From Bacteroidota bacterium (GTDB lineage: Bacteria > Bacteroidota > Bacteroidia > Palsa-948): DNA of 57,625 nucleotides. The translations under genes and the position numbers were made by a program. Positions 25,460 to 34,647 of this stretch are shown one piece after another. The stretch spans positions 1-57,625 of the forward strand of contig JACQAL010000048.1 in the NCBI GenBank assembly GCA_016195025.1, in the 5' to 3' direction. Below the pieces are notes generated by a model. It did not search any database. It was not told the DNA's origin and saw nothing but the letters and a program-made list of their open reading frames with translations. The first letter of the stretch is position 1. Each line of letters starts with the position of its first letter.

Positions 25460-25583
25460 AATGAAATAAACTTTACAAATGTAATTATTTCAGAATGTTC
25501 AAGGTTTATTATTCAGATTATTGCCGCTCAATGATTTAATTGATTGTTTTTTATTTAGGAACTATATTTTTTGCTTACATTTG

Positions 25584-25615
25584 TTTGCCTGCATAGAAGC
25601 GTACTTCTACTTTTG
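25584..25615 (+). promoter_or_regulatory. Promoter of the thioredoxin-like T9SS gene
   Basis: TTTG at 25584-25587, 20-bp spacer and TACTTTTG at 25608-25615: a full Bacteroidota-type promoter. Leader about 45 nt to the ATG at 25668. A second -7-like box (TACATTTG, 25576-25583) overlaps upstream. Confidence 0.65.
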
Positions 25616-25667
25616 ACAGACAAAAATTCAGAAACAATTTTTATACACTAATTAAATTTTTTATCCG

Positions 25668-27359
25668 ATGAAAAAAACACTACACATCCTCGCTGCTCTG
25701 GCGCTCGCGTTCTCTTTCGGAGAAACAAAAGCGCAACTGGCTGACGGCAGCACCGCTCCCAACTTTACATTCACCGACATGAAGGGAAACACGCAAGACC
25801 TCTACACCTACCTGAACGCAGGCAAGGTGGTGGTGATTGATGTGTCGGCTACCTGGTGCAACCCGTGCTGGGTTTATCATACTTCCGGTGCGCTGGACCA
25901 ATTTTACAATACCTACGGACCTTCCGGCAGCAATAAAGCAACCGTAATTTTTATTGAAGGCGATGCCGCCACCAACGATGCCTGCATGACCAACACGGGA
26001 GGATGTTCCAAAACTCCCTCACAGGGAGATTGGACATTAAATACGGCATATCCCGAATGCAACCCCACTACCGCGCAGGGAATCGGCACGTTCAATTCGA
26101 ATTACGCCATTGCTTATTTCCCTACCATGTATATGATTTGTGTGGATAAAAAAATTAAAAAGGTTGACCAATATACCGCAGCGCAATTAGCAAGCGCATT
26201 GAATGCAACCTGCCCGCCTCCTTCTGCCGGAAACGATGCCGGTGTTTCTTCCGTTGCAGCGCCCAACGCGTTTGCCTGCGGAACATCCTTCACTCCCTCA
26301 GTGACTATACGCAATTTCGGCAATGCAGCGCTTACTTCGTGCACCATTAATTATAAAGTGGACAACAACCCGGTGCAAACCTATAACTGGACAGGCAACC
26401 TGTCAAGCGGCTGCTCTATTTATACTACCGGATGCACGGCTACCATTACGCTTCCCTCCATTACAACCGCACTGGGAAGCCATACTTTTACGGCTTACAC
26501 CAGCAATCCCAACAGCGGTGCGGATGTCAACACCGCAAACGATTCGCAGAACATTACCTTTAACGCAGTTACTCCTTCAACTTCTCCCGTTACGGAAGGA
26601 GTGGAAGGAACTTTCCCCGATGCAACCTGTGCCGTGGTGAATCCCGATGCAGGCACCACCTGGGTAAAACATATTCCGGGAGGAAATGGCGCAAGCGCAA
26701 ATTCTTCTTTTATGGATTGCTATAATTATGCCGCGACCGGAGAGATGGACTACATGGTGCTCGCTCCCATGGATTTTTCAAACGCAACCAGCGCGCAACT
26801 TACATTCGATGTTGCGTATGCTCCTTACGATGCAACCTACTTTGAAAAATTAGATGTGGAAGTTTCCACCAACTGCGGTGCAACCTGGACGAATGTTTAT
26901 TCCAAACAATCCACCACGCTGGCAACCGCTGCCGCTAACACTAATCAGTGGACGCCTTCTTCTACCCAGTGGCGCACTGAAACAATTAATCTTTCTTCTT
27001 ATCTCGGGCAATCAAGCGTGCTGGCGCATTTCATCTGCACAAACGGCTACGGCAACGAACTGTATGTAGATAACATTAACCTCAGCGCGCTGACCAGCGT
27101 GAGCGAAATGGACATGAGCAATTACATTTCTGTTTTCCCGAACCCGTCAGCCGGAGAAGTATATGTTAACGTAAGTCCGGTTTTTGAAAAAGCGCTCGAC
27201 TTCAAAGTAACCAATATGTTTGGCGAAACAGTAAAGAAGTTCAGCGATGCTTCCAAGCACATTGAATTCACGCTGAACAATCTTCCGAACGGAATGTATT
27301 TTATAGAAATTCAATCCGGCAATTCGAAGACAGTTAAGAAAATCATGCTGAACAAATAA
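25668..27359 (+). CDS. Secreted thioredoxin-like protein with T9SS type A sorting domain
   Basis: 563 aa. Signal peptide about 1-22. Residues 23-190 form a TlpA/thioredoxin-like fold (APNFTFTDMKGNTQDLY) with the active-site motif WCNPCW at Cys64 and Cys67. Residues about 195-300 form a beta domain (NDAGVSSVAAPNAFACGTSFTPSVTIRNFG), residues about 310-480 a jelly-roll (MDYMVLAPMDFSNATSAQLTFDVAYAPYD...YVDNINL), and residues about 490-563 a type A sorting domain (VFPNPSAGEVYVNV). A thiol-redox domain sent to the surface is unusual but known in this phylum. It leads a plus-strand cluster with two further CxxC proteins. Confidence 0.9.
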   Translation: MKKTLHILAALALAFSFGETKAQLADGSTAPNFTFTDMKGNTQDLYTYLNAGKVVVIDVSATWCNPCWVYHTSGALDQFYNTYGPSGSNKATVIFIEGDAATNDACMTNTGGCSKTPSQGDWTLNTAYPECNPTTAQGIGTFNSNYAIAYFPTMYMICVDKKIKKVDQYTAAQLASALNATCPPPSAGNDAGVSSVAAPNAFACGTSFTPSVTIRNFGNAALTSCTINYKVDNNPVQTYNWTGNLSSGCSIYTTGCTATITLPSITTALGSHTFTAYTSNPNSGADVNTANDSQNITFNAVTPSTSPVTEGVEGTFPDATCAVVNPDAGTTWVKHIPGGNGASANSSFMDCYNYAATGEMDYMVLAPMDFSNATSAQLTFDVAYAPYDATYFEKLDVEVSTNCGATWTNVYSKQSTTLATAAANTNQWTPSSTQWRTETINLSSYLGQSSVLAHFICTNGYGNELYVDNINLSALTSVSEMDMSNYISVFPNPSAGEVYVNVSPVFEKALDFKVTNMFGETVKKFSDASKHIEFTLNNLPNGMYFIEIQSGNSKTVKKIMLNK

Positions 27360-27384
27360 GTTCTGGTTTAGTTTTTGTTTTAAG

Positions 27385-27422
27385 TCATCCCGTACAGAAA
27401 AAATGTACGGGATGATTTTTTT
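27385..27422 (+). terminator. Rho-independent terminator after the thioredoxin-like gene
   Basis: 12-bp perfect stem TCATCCCGTACA (27385-27396) with its complement (27404-27415), 7-nt A-rich loop, and a T-run to 27422. It lies 25 bp after the stop at 27359. Confidence 0.92.
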
Positions 27423-27443
27423 AGAAGAACAAATAAATTGCGT

Positions 27444-27953
27444 ATGAAAAAAAATATTCTTTTCCTGCTTGCGGGATTCATTCTTGTTTCTTTCATTGGC
27501 GATACGCGGAAAATTCCATCGGTAGATTTGAAATCGCTCGATGGAAAAACAGTGAACAGCGCTAAATTCTCCAACGATGGAAAGCCCCTGATTATTTCTT
27601 TCTGGGCAACCTGGTGCAGCCCCTGCAAAAAAGAACTCAACACCGTAGCCGATGCGTTTGACGACTGGAAAAAAGAAACAGGCGTGAAACTCATTGCCAT
27701 TTCCATTGACGATTCAAAAAGTTCTTCCAACGTGAAGCCCTATGTGGATTCCAAAGGATGGGAATTCGAATGCTACCTCGATGTAAATTCTGATTTCAAG
27801 CGCGCCATGAACGTGAACATGCCTCCGCACACCTTTATTGTGGACGGAAGCGGAAACATTGTTTGGCAGCACGTGGGTTTCAAAGAAGGAGACGAAGCGC
27901 AATACATTGAAGTGGTGAGAAAACTTGTGAAAGGCGAAAAGATTGAGCATTGA
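27444..27953 (+). CDS. TlpA-family thioredoxin-like protein
   Basis: 169 aa from the ATG at 27444; an in-frame TTG at 27438 is less likely because MKK is a normal signal start. The signal peptide or anchor spans about 1-18. The thioredoxin fold has FWATWCSPCKKEL with active cysteines 58 and 61, and the cis-proline region reads MPPHTFIVDGSGNIV. Probably a periplasmic or membrane-tethered disulfide reductase. It lies just behind the terminator at 27385-27422, so it needs its own promoter. It precedes the DUF6029-type and Omp28-like genes. Confidence 0.92.
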   Translation: MKKNILFLLAGFILVSFIGDTRKIPSVDLKSLDGKTVNSAKFSNDGKPLIISFWATWCSPCKKELNTVADAFDDWKKETGVKLIAISIDDSKSSSNVKPYVDSKGWEFECYLDVNSDFKRAMNVNMPPHTFIVDGSGNIVWQHVGFKEGDEAQYIEVVRKLVKGEKIEH

Positions 27954-27956
27954 CAG

Positions 27957-28011
27957 CATAATGCAAACGATGCGAACTCATGCGAATGCCGCGAATAAAA
28001 TTCTACATTCG
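27957..28011. repeat. Dispersed repeat, copy B (partner at 8006-8057)
   Basis: Near copy of the TGCGAA-rich segment at 8006-8057. It fills the short gap between the TlpA-like gene and the DUF6029-type gene. Confidence 0.75.
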
Positions 28012-28033
28012 CAGAGCAGATTCTCAATGTAGT

Positions 28034-29692
28034 ATGAAAAAATCCTTCTACTTTATTTTTTTTACTTCCTTATTCCCTTTTCTTTCTCATTCGCAGGAAA
28101 ATAATTCTTCTTCCAATGCCGGAGAAATTCACGGCAACATGCAGATGGACGCGCAGTATTACAATCCCGATTCTTCTATTGGTGCCGCACCCGTTCCCGA
28201 AAAAATGCTGATGAACGGTTTCATGAATGTGATTTACACCAAGGGAAATTTCACCGCAGGCGCGCGCTACGAAAGTTATCTCAATCCCATTCAGGGATAC
28301 GACCCGCGCTATAAGGGAAGCGGCATTCCTTACCGGTTCGCCAGTTACAAAGCCGATGAACTGGAAGTAACTGCCGGAAATTTTTACGAGCAGTTCGGAA
28401 GCGGGCTCGTGCTGCGCGCCTACGAAGAAAAGGGATTGGGCATTGATAATGTGCTGGACGGGCTGCGCCTGAAATATTCCGTGCACGGATTTTACCTGAA
28501 AGGATTAACCGGCAAGCAGCGCAGTTATTTTTCTCAGGGACCCGGCATTGTGCGCGGCTTCGATGGAGAAGTTCATCTGAGCGAACTCATTTCCAAATGG
28601 AATGAATCGCCCACGCAAATTATTATTGGCGGAAGTTTTGTGAGCAAATTCCAGAGCGGAGACAAAGTGGTGTATCAGACCAGCGCGCTGAATGTTCCAC
28701 AAAACGTGGGCGCGTATGCCGGAAGAATTTCGGTGAGCCGCGGAAGAATAAATTTAATGAGCGAGTACGCTTTTAAATTCAACGACCCTTCGGCATTCAA
28801 CAAATATATTTACCGCCCGGGCGAAGCGTTTTTGTTCAACGGAAATTATTCCATGAAGGGTTTTGCGCTTTCGCTCGGAGCCAAGCGCACCGATAATTTT
28901 TCTTTCAAGAGCGACCGTGGCGCTGCCGGCAGCGATTTGAATATTAATTTTCTTCCCTCTCTCGCGCGCCAGCATACCTATTCGCTTCCCGCCCTTTATC
29001 CCTATGCCACACAGCCCAACGGTGAAATTGCCTTTCGCGGAGAAATCAGCAAGAAGTTTAAAAAAGAAACTGCGCTCGGAGGAAAATACGGAACCGACAT
29101 CACGCTAAATTTTTCCCGCGCCTACGGGCTTGACACCACGCACACCCTTCCTTTTTATGACAGCACACGAATCGGGTACACCACCAACCTGTATAGTTTG
29201 GGGCAACTTTATTTTTCCGATGTCAACATAGAGTTTCATAAAAAGTTTTCTCCGAAAGTCAAACTCATGCTTTTGTTCGCCAGCCAGGCATATAATAAGG
29301 ACATCATCCAGGGCGTTCAGGGCTTCGGAACTTTTTATTCCACCATCGGCATGAGCGAACTCACCTATAAATTTGCCGGGGAAAAATCCATCCGCTGGGA
29401 ACTCCAGCATCTTTCCGCGAAGCAGGACCAGAAAAACTGGGCGATGAGTTTGGTGGAAGTGGGGCTGAGCGAAAACTGGTTAGTGAGCGCAACCGATATG
29501 TATAATTACGGAAACGAGGATGCATCGAAACGGTTTCATTACTATAATGTGACTGCTGTATATGTAAAAAATGCAACGCGCATTGCGCTCGGCTACGGCA
29601 GGCAGCGCGCGGGAATTTTCTGCGTGGGCGGAGTATGCCGCTATGTGCCTGCATCAAACGGATTGCTGCTGTCGGTTACGTCAAGTTTTTGA
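28034..29692 (+). CDS. Outer-membrane protein of the DUF6029 type
   Basis: 552 aa from ATG 28034. An upstream in-frame ATG at 27980 lies inside the dispersed repeat and would put 18 hydrophilic residues before the signal peptide, so it is rejected. Signal peptide about 1-20 (KKSFYFIFFTSLFPFLSHSQE). The body alternates polar and aromatic residues as in a beta barrel (GNFTAGARYESYLNPIQGYD; EVTAGNFYEQFGSGLVLRAYEEKG). The match to DUF6029 is from memory of such sequences, not a search. Its place between TlpA-like and Omp28-like genes suggests a shared envelope role. Confidence 0.82.
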   Translation: MKKSFYFIFFTSLFPFLSHSQENNSSSNAGEIHGNMQMDAQYYNPDSSIGAAPVPEKMLMNGFMNVIYTKGNFTAGARYESYLNPIQGYDPRYKGSGIPYRFASYKADELEVTAGNFYEQFGSGLVLRAYEEKGLGIDNVLDGLRLKYSVHGFYLKGLTGKQRSYFSQGPGIVRGFDGEVHLSELISKWNESPTQIIIGGSFVSKFQSGDKVVYQTSALNVPQNVGAYAGRISVSRGRINLMSEYAFKFNDPSAFNKYIYRPGEAFLFNGNYSMKGFALSLGAKRTDNFSFKSDRGAAGSDLNINFLPSLARQHTYSLPALYPYATQPNGEIAFRGEISKKFKKETALGGKYGTDITLNFSRAYGLDTTHTLPFYDSTRIGYTTNLYSLGQLYFSDVNIEFHKKFSPKVKLMLLFASQAYNKDIIQGVQGFGTFYSTIGMSELTYKFAGEKSIRWELQHLSAKQDQKNWAMSLVEVGLSENWLVSATDMYNYGNEDASKRFHYYNVTAVYVKNATRIALGYGRQRAGIFCVGGVCRYVPASNGLLLSVTSSF

Positions 29693-29758
29693 ATCTGCGA
29701 AAAACGAAATCTTACGAAACTACGAAACGGAAAATAAAAAATTGTAACTTAGTCCTTC

Positions 29759-30727
29759 ATGAAACCAATTCATACCTCTTACCTCTTACTTCTTACTTCT
29801 TACTTCTTGCTTGCTTTTCTATCGTGCGATAAAGTGAAAGAGCCCTACGTGAAAACAAACAGTTCATCTGCCGGATGCCCGCCTCCTGTTTTTACTGCGA
29901 AGGCGCCCATGCGCAAAGTGCTCATTGAAGAATACACGGGCATGCGCTGCGGAAACTGCCCGGGCGCTGCCTTGATTCTGGAAAACCTGCGGAACACCTA
30001 CGGAAATAAACTCATCGGCATTGCCGCTCATGCAAATTATTATGCGCGCCCCGTTCCTCCCGAATCAATGCCCTGCAGCGCGCCTGCCGGAGCGTTCAGC
30101 CATTACCTGGGATGCACTGCCGGAGAAAATTATTTTACGGTGTTTAATTTCCCCGGAAACCCTTACGGGCTGGTGAACCGCCATTCTGTGAGCGGCAGCC
30201 CCATTATTGACCCCAGCAACTGGGACGCGGCTTTTCAGAGCATTGATAGTTTGCCGCCCGATGCCGACATTAACATTATTACCGATTACAACACCGCCAC
30301 GCGCAAACTCTGCATCTCGTGCAAAACCACTTTTCTGAAAGCCATGAACGGAGCGTATAACCTTTCAGTTCTTTTTGTGGAAGACAGCATTTTGGACTGG
30401 CAGGAAGATTATTCCCTCACACCCTGCTATGTTCAGAATTATGTTTTCCGCAATGTGCTGCGCGATGACATTAACGGAAACGGGCTCGGCTTCGGAGAAC
30501 AAATTGCTTTGGGCGCCATTGCTGTCAATGATACAGCGGTTAAAAGTTATTCGTACAATGTGCCTGCCGGATTTTCCACTTCTATTTTTTCACCCAACCC
30601 CGCCTCCACTCCGCTTTCTCCGTGCGATTACAAGCATTGCTATGTGCTCGCATTTGTTTTTGATGCCAACAGCGCCAGCCCCACTTACAGGGAAATTCTC
30701 CAGGCGGAAATAAAAAAAATTCAGTGA
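29759..30727 (+). CDS. Omp28-related lipoprotein with a CxxC motif
   Basis: 322 aa. Lipoprotein signal with lipobox LAFLSC (Cys23). Residues about 45-170 resemble the Omp28 family, a thioredoxin-like fold: KVLIEEYTGMRCGNCPGAA with Cys64 and Cys67. The signal-peptide codons are built from CTTACTT heptamers (29771-29812) and read YLLLLTSYFLLAF. Probably anchored in the outer membrane. It ends 18 bp before the stop of the convergent secDF. The function of Omp28-type proteins is poorly defined; the conserved cysteines suggest thiol chemistry. Confidence 0.88.
   Translation: MKPIHTSYLLLLTSYFLLAFLSCDKVKEPYVKTNSSSAGCPPPVFTAKAPMRKVLIEEYTGMRCGNCPGAALILENLRNTYGNKLIGIAAHANYYARPVPPESMPCSAPAGAFSHYLGCTAGENYFTVFNFPGNPYGLVNRHSVSGSPIIDPSNWDAAFQSIDSLPPDADINIITDYNTATRKLCISCKTTFLKAMNGAYNLSVLFVEDSILDWQEDYSLTPCYVQNYVFRNVLRDDINGNGLGFGEQIALGAIAVNDTAVKSYSYNVPAGFSTSIFSPNPASTPLSPCDYKHCYVLAFVFDANSASPTYREILQAEIKKIQ
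29771..29812 (+). repeat. Heptanucleotide repeat CTTACTT in a lipoprotein signal peptide
   Basis: Six heptamers (CATACCT, CTTACCT, CTTACTT x3, CTTGCTT). The same heptamer read in another phase and orientation forms the GldD signal peptide at 34553-34587. Confidence 0.9.
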
Positions 30728-30744
30728 AAGTTAACTCAGAAATT

Positions 30745-33700
30745 TTATTGCACGATTGTTTTCCTCCTCCTGTCAAAATCAATTACAATAGGAGTGGCAA
30801 TGCAGATGGAAGAATACGTTCCGATAACGATTCCGATTAAAAGCGCAAACGCAAACGAACGAATCACCTCCCCGCCAAAGAAGAAAATGGCAACCAATAC
30901 GAAGAACGTAATCAGCGAAGTAATCATGGTCCGGCTCAGCGTGCTGTTCAGCGCGTAATTGATGATGCGGTTTTTTTCTTCTCCGGGAATGAGCGCGCTC
31001 TTTCCTTTATCTGCAAGATATTCGCGTATCCGGTCGAACACCACCACGGTATCCGTCATTGAGTAGCCCATTACTGTTAGAATTGCCGCTATGAAGTCTT
31101 GGTTGATTTCCAAAGTGAATGGAACTATGCCATCGAAGATTGCATAGCACGAAAGCACCACGAGCACATCGTGGAAGAGCGCAACCGTTGCGCCCAATCC
31201 ATATTGCCATCCTTTGAAGCGGATGAGAATGTACAGGAACATCAGCGCGCAGGAAAATAAAATCGTCCACACCGCATTGTTGCGCAAGTCGCGTGAAATG
31301 GTTTCGCCCACCTTTTGCGATTGCATCACCTTGTATTTATTGTTGAGCGAGCCCAGCCCTTCGTTCAGTTTTTGTTCCACCGTTTGCTCGGCAGTGCTGC
31401 TGGTATCGTCAATCATATACGAAGTGGTAATACGCACCTGCTCGTTTCCGCCAAATGTTTTCACTTCGGGATGAACGCCAAAACTTTTTCGCAGCGCTTC
31501 GCCCACTTGTTCCGTTTGAACAGGATTTTCAAAACGCACATAGTAACTTCTTCCTCCTTTAAAGTCCACGCCCATGGTGAAGCCGTGATGCTTGAAAAAG
31601 AAAATGGCGCCCGTGAGAATAATCACGCTGGAGAAAATGTAATATGCTTTCCTTCTTTTCACGAAATCGAAATTCACATTCTTGAAAGAGTTTGCAGTAA
31701 GCGGAATGGAAAAACTTATATCCATTTTTCTTCCGAGAAGGGTTTCAAATACAAGGCGCGAAATAAATATTGCGGAGAAGAGCGAACAGAGAATTCCGAT
31801 AATCAATGTTGTTGCAAATCCCTGCACCGGACCGGAACCGTATGCATATAAAATAATTCCGAGCAGAAGCGTGGTGATGTTTGAATCGAGGATGGAAGAC
31901 ATCGCGTGCTTGTAGCCGTCCGCCACCGCAAGTTGAATTCCTTTTCCCGCGCGGATTTCTTCGCGGATGCGCTCGTAAATAAGAACATTCGCATCCACCG
32001 AAATTGCCACCACGAGAACAATTCCCGCAATGCCGGGAAGCGTGAGCACCGCGCCCAGCGAAGCAAGAACTCCAATGATGAAAAAAGTATTCAGGAGCAG
32101 AACAATGTCAGCGACAATTCCCGATTTCGCATAGTAGAACATCATAAACACAAAAACAAGAATGAGCGCAATCACAAATGATTTGAAACCTGCGCTGATG
32201 GATTCTGCACCAAGTGTTGGACCCACCACCGTTTCTTCCACGATGCGCGCGGGCGCGGGCATTTTTCCCGCCTTCAGAATATTTACTAAGTCATCTGCTT
32301 CGCGCGAAGAGAAATCACCGGTGATTTGAGAACTTCCCCCGGAAATTTTTCCCTGCACAGTCGGGTAGGAATACACATAATCATCGAGCACAATCGCAAT
32401 GCTTTTTCCAATGTTATCTCCCGTAAGCGCTGACCATGTTTGCGCGGCTTCATCGGTCATCGTCATGGAAATATGCGGGCGCCCGCCACCGCGCTGTTCG
32501 TATTCTTTGCGCGCGTCTGTCATAATATCGCCATAGAGTGCGGGCTTTTTATCTCTGCGCGTAACTTTCAGCGCCACCAATTGCGTAACTGATTCCGCGC
32601 CTTTCACCGGCTTGTATGTCCATGCGAACTTCACGTTATCGGGAAGAACGCGTTTTATTTTTTCGTTGGTGAGATAAGACATCACGCGCGCGGTGTCTTT
32701 TATCAGCGAGCGTCCGACCACAGGTCCTTGAACCGCTTGTCCTTTCTGGTCAATGAATGGCTGCATGTAGAAGAACAACGGGTGCTCGCGCTTTGCTTTC
32801 GCCATAGCGGAAGTGTCCTGGTTTGTTTTAGCAGCCGCTGCTTTTTTCGAAGTGTCTTTCTTTTCTGCGCCAAGTTTCGAGAGAAGAGATGCGGTGTCTT
32901 TCTTCGCAGAATCTTTTTTGACAGCAGTTGCTGAAGAATCTTTTTTTATTTCAGAAGATTTAACAGCGGTAGAATCTTTTACAGAAGTTGTATCGCCTGA
33001 ATTTTCCGAAGAAAGAATTTCCGCAAGGCGCTTGTCTGCGTCAACTAATTTTCCAATCAAATCCTGGTTCTCATACGTTTCCCAGAATTCAAGGTTGGCA
33101 GTTCCAACCAAAAGTTTCCGAACGCGCTCTTTGTCATTCACACCCGGAAGTTCAATCAGGATTCTTCCCGATGCTTCGAGTTTCTGAATGTTCGGCTGCG
33201 TTACACCGAACTTGTCAATACGTGCGCGCAATGTTTTTTCGGAAGTGGCAATGGCTTCGTCCACGCGCTCTTTAATCAGTTTCACCACTTCATCATCGGG
33301 CGTATTGAAATCGATTTTGCCTTTCATCTCAATCGTTCGGAAATAACTGGAGATGGAAACGCCCGGGTCAACTTTTTTCATTTCCTCCGCGAAGATTTCC
33401 GCAAACGGTTTTTTCTCTTTGTATTCGCGGACGCGCGCTTGCCCCAATGCCTGGTTTAATTTTTTATCATCGGGCTTGGAAGACATGTTGCGGATAATGT
33501 CAGGAACAGAAACTTCGAGCGTTACGTTCATTCCGCCTTTTAAATCGAGACCGAGATTTATTTCATGCTCTTTGCAATCTTCATAGGTGAAAATGGAACT
33601 ATATAAAGGAAAATCAACTTTAAGTTTTCTTACCGAATCAAGAAATGTGTTCTGCGCTTTCATGCGGACAGAATCGAGAATGGATTTTTCCATTTCTGCG

Positions 33701-33876
33701 TTTCCGTTCGATTTCTTTTTTGCGAGTTCAACAATTTCGGGTTTGGCTGCAATCATTTCTGCGTTTTCGCGCGCCTGTGTTTCAACTTTTCGGGTTATCC
33801 ACGAAAATGAAAGATAGAACAGGCAGGCAAGCCCGAGCATAATTGCGAATATCCGAATGGCGCCTTTGTTTTGCAT
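30745..33876 (-). CDS. secDF: Fused protein translocase subunit SecD-SecF
   Basis: 1043 aa. A single chain, as is common in Bacteroidota. The SecD half has a TM at about 11-28, a first periplasmic domain (YSSIFTYEDCKEHEINLGLDLKGGMNVTLEV), an Ala/Lys/Ser-rich insert near 290-350, and a five-TM block after about 575 (SISAGFKSFVIALILVFVF...GIAGIVLVVAISVDANVLIYERIREE). The SecF half starts about 735 (KRRKAYYIFSSVIILTGAIFF, then GVDFKGGRSYYVRF) and ends with VMGYSMTDTVVVFDRIRE and GGEVIRSFAFALLIGIVIGTYSS. It uses proton motive force to finish protein export through SecYEG, supporting the many exported proteins here. Confidence 0.98.
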   Translation of the reverse strand: MQNKGAIRIFAIMLGLACLFYLSFSWITRKVETQARENAEMIAAKPEIVELAKKKSNGNAEMEKSILDSVRMKAQNTFLDSVRKLKVDFPLYSSIFTYEDCKEHEINLGLDLKGGMNVTLEVSVPDIIRNMSSKPDDKKLNQALGQARVREYKEKKPFAEIFAEEMKKVDPGVSISSYFRTIEMKGKIDFNTPDDEVVKLIKERVDEAIATSEKTLRARIDKFGVTQPNIQKLEASGRILIELPGVNDKERVRKLLVGTANLEFWETYENQDLIGKLVDADKRLAEILSSENSGDTTSVKDSTAVKSSEIKKDSSATAVKKDSAKKDTASLLSKLGAEKKDTSKKAAAAKTNQDTSAMAKAKREHPLFFYMQPFIDQKGQAVQGPVVGRSLIKDTARVMSYLTNEKIKRVLPDNVKFAWTYKPVKGAESVTQLVALKVTRRDKKPALYGDIMTDARKEYEQRGGGRPHISMTMTDEAAQTWSALTGDNIGKSIAIVLDDYVYSYPTVQGKISGGSSQITGDFSSREADDLVNILKAGKMPAPARIVEETVVGPTLGAESISAGFKSFVIALILVFVFMMFYYAKSGIVADIVLLLNTFFIIGVLASLGAVLTLPGIAGIVLVVAISVDANVLIYERIREEIRAGKGIQLAVADGYKHAMSSILDSNITTLLLGIILYAYGSGPVQGFATTLIIGILCSLFSAIFISRLVFETLLGRKMDISFSIPLTANSFKNVNFDFVKRRKAYYIFSSVIILTGAIFFFKHHGFTMGVDFKGGRSYYVRFENPVQTEQVGEALRKSFGVHPEVKTFGGNEQVRITTSYMIDDTSSTAEQTVEQKLNEGLGSLNNKYKVMQSQKVGETISRDLRNNAVWTILFSCALMFLYILIRFKGWQYGLGATVALFHDVLVVLSCYAIFDGIVPFTLEINQDFIAAILTVMGYSMTDTVVVFDRIREYLADKGKSALIPGEEKNRIINYALNSTLSRTMITSLITFFVLVAIFFFGGEVIRSFAFALLIGIVIGTYSSICIATPIVIDFDRRRKTIVQ

Positions 33877-33951
33877 AATCTACGAATTACGAATTAATCG
33901 AATTACTAATGACAGGAAATCAATGTAATTAGGATTTTTCATTAAGGGCTG

Positions 33952-33959
33952 CAAATATA
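33952..33959 (-). promoter_or_regulatory. -7 box TATATTTG before secDF
   Basis: Perfect TAnnTTTG match on the minus strand, about 75 bp before the secDF start and after the gldD stop. No clear -33 box. Confidence 0.4.
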
Positions 33960-33981
33960 AATAAAATGGAATATGAAGCAG

Positions 33982-34647
33982 TTATTTTCCCTTAGCATGA
34001 ATGGCGGGATTTTTTTTCCAATTAAACGTTGTAATCATTCGCTCTACATCTTTTTTCAGAAAGTCAATCACAGGCGCAAGTGAATCATAATTGGGATGCG
34101 CGAAAAAATATAAAGCCCCGCGCATAAAATGATGCGTGCTGTCGGTCAGATAAAATTGAAGGTTGGAAGCAGCGTTGCCTTCTATTTCGAACAGGAGTCC
34201 GTAAACTTTTGCGCTGTCGCGCCTGATGGGCGTTTCGGGCATGCCGCTTGCTTTCACTTCGTGCTTGGTGGCAAGCGTCCAGGAATCGTCCAGATATTTT
34301 TTGAGCGGATGATTTTTGTCAATCGTTTTATAACTGAGATTGATTTCCGCTTTGAATTTCGGATACACAATATTTTTCCAGCAGGGTTCGGCATTCATAT
34401 CCGAATCAGCAAGCACAATTCCATAGTTGGACGGATATTCAAATTCAAACGGACAGGAATCTTTGAAGAGAGAATATTTTTTTTCTGGTAAGTTAATTCT
34501 ATAATACGCGAATGGTTTGGGAACAACAATATCATCGCTGTCGCTGCCACAGGAAGTAAGAAGTAAGAAGTAAGAAGTAAGAAGTAAAAATGCAGCCACT
34601 AAAAAAACTTTTGACTTTTGACTTTTAACTTTTGATTTGACAATCAT
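33982..34647 (-). CDS. gldD: Gliding motility lipoprotein GldD
   Basis: 221 aa. Lipobox LLLTSC with Cys33. The mature part follows GldD: PFAYYRINLPEKKYSLFKDSCPFEFEYPSNYG, then CWKNIVYPKFKAEINLSYKTID and YGLLFEIEGNAASNLQFYLTDSTHHFMRGALYF. Required for gliding in Flavobacterium; also found in non-gliding Bacteroidota. ATG at 34647 overlaps the gldE stop by four bases, a translational-coupling arrangement. The first 33 codons are two heptamer arrays (34608-34635 and 34553-34587), giving KSKVKSQKSKV and LLLTSYFLLLTS. Confidence 0.95.
   Translation of the reverse strand: MIVKSKVKSQKSKVFLVAAFLLLTSYFLLLTSCGSDSDDIVVPKPFAYYRINLPEKKYSLFKDSCPFEFEYPSNYGIVLADSDMNAEPCWKNIVYPKFKAEINLSYKTIDKNHPLKKYLDDSWTLATKHEVKASGMPETPIRRDSAKVYGLLFEIEGNAASNLQFYLTDSTHHFMRGALYFFAHPNYDSLAPVIDFLKKDVERMITTFNWKKNPAIHAKGK
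34553..34587. repeat. Heptanucleotide repeat GAAGTAA in the GldD signal peptide
   Basis: Five exact GAAGTAA units (TTACTTC on the coding strand), ending next to the lipobox cysteine codon. A change by one unit would frameshift gldD. Confidence 0.95.
34608..34635. repeat. Heptanucleotide repeat CTTTTGA at the GldD N-terminus
   Basis: Four heptamers (CTTTTGA x2, CTTTTAA, CTTTTGA), coding the basic n-region KSKVKSQKSK of the signal peptide. It lies 20 bp from the second array in the same gene. Confidence 0.9.

Noticed and set aside
34644-34647. Frameshift between gldE and gldD
   Set aside because: The 4-bp ATGA overlap is a normal stop-start coupling; both proteins are full length.
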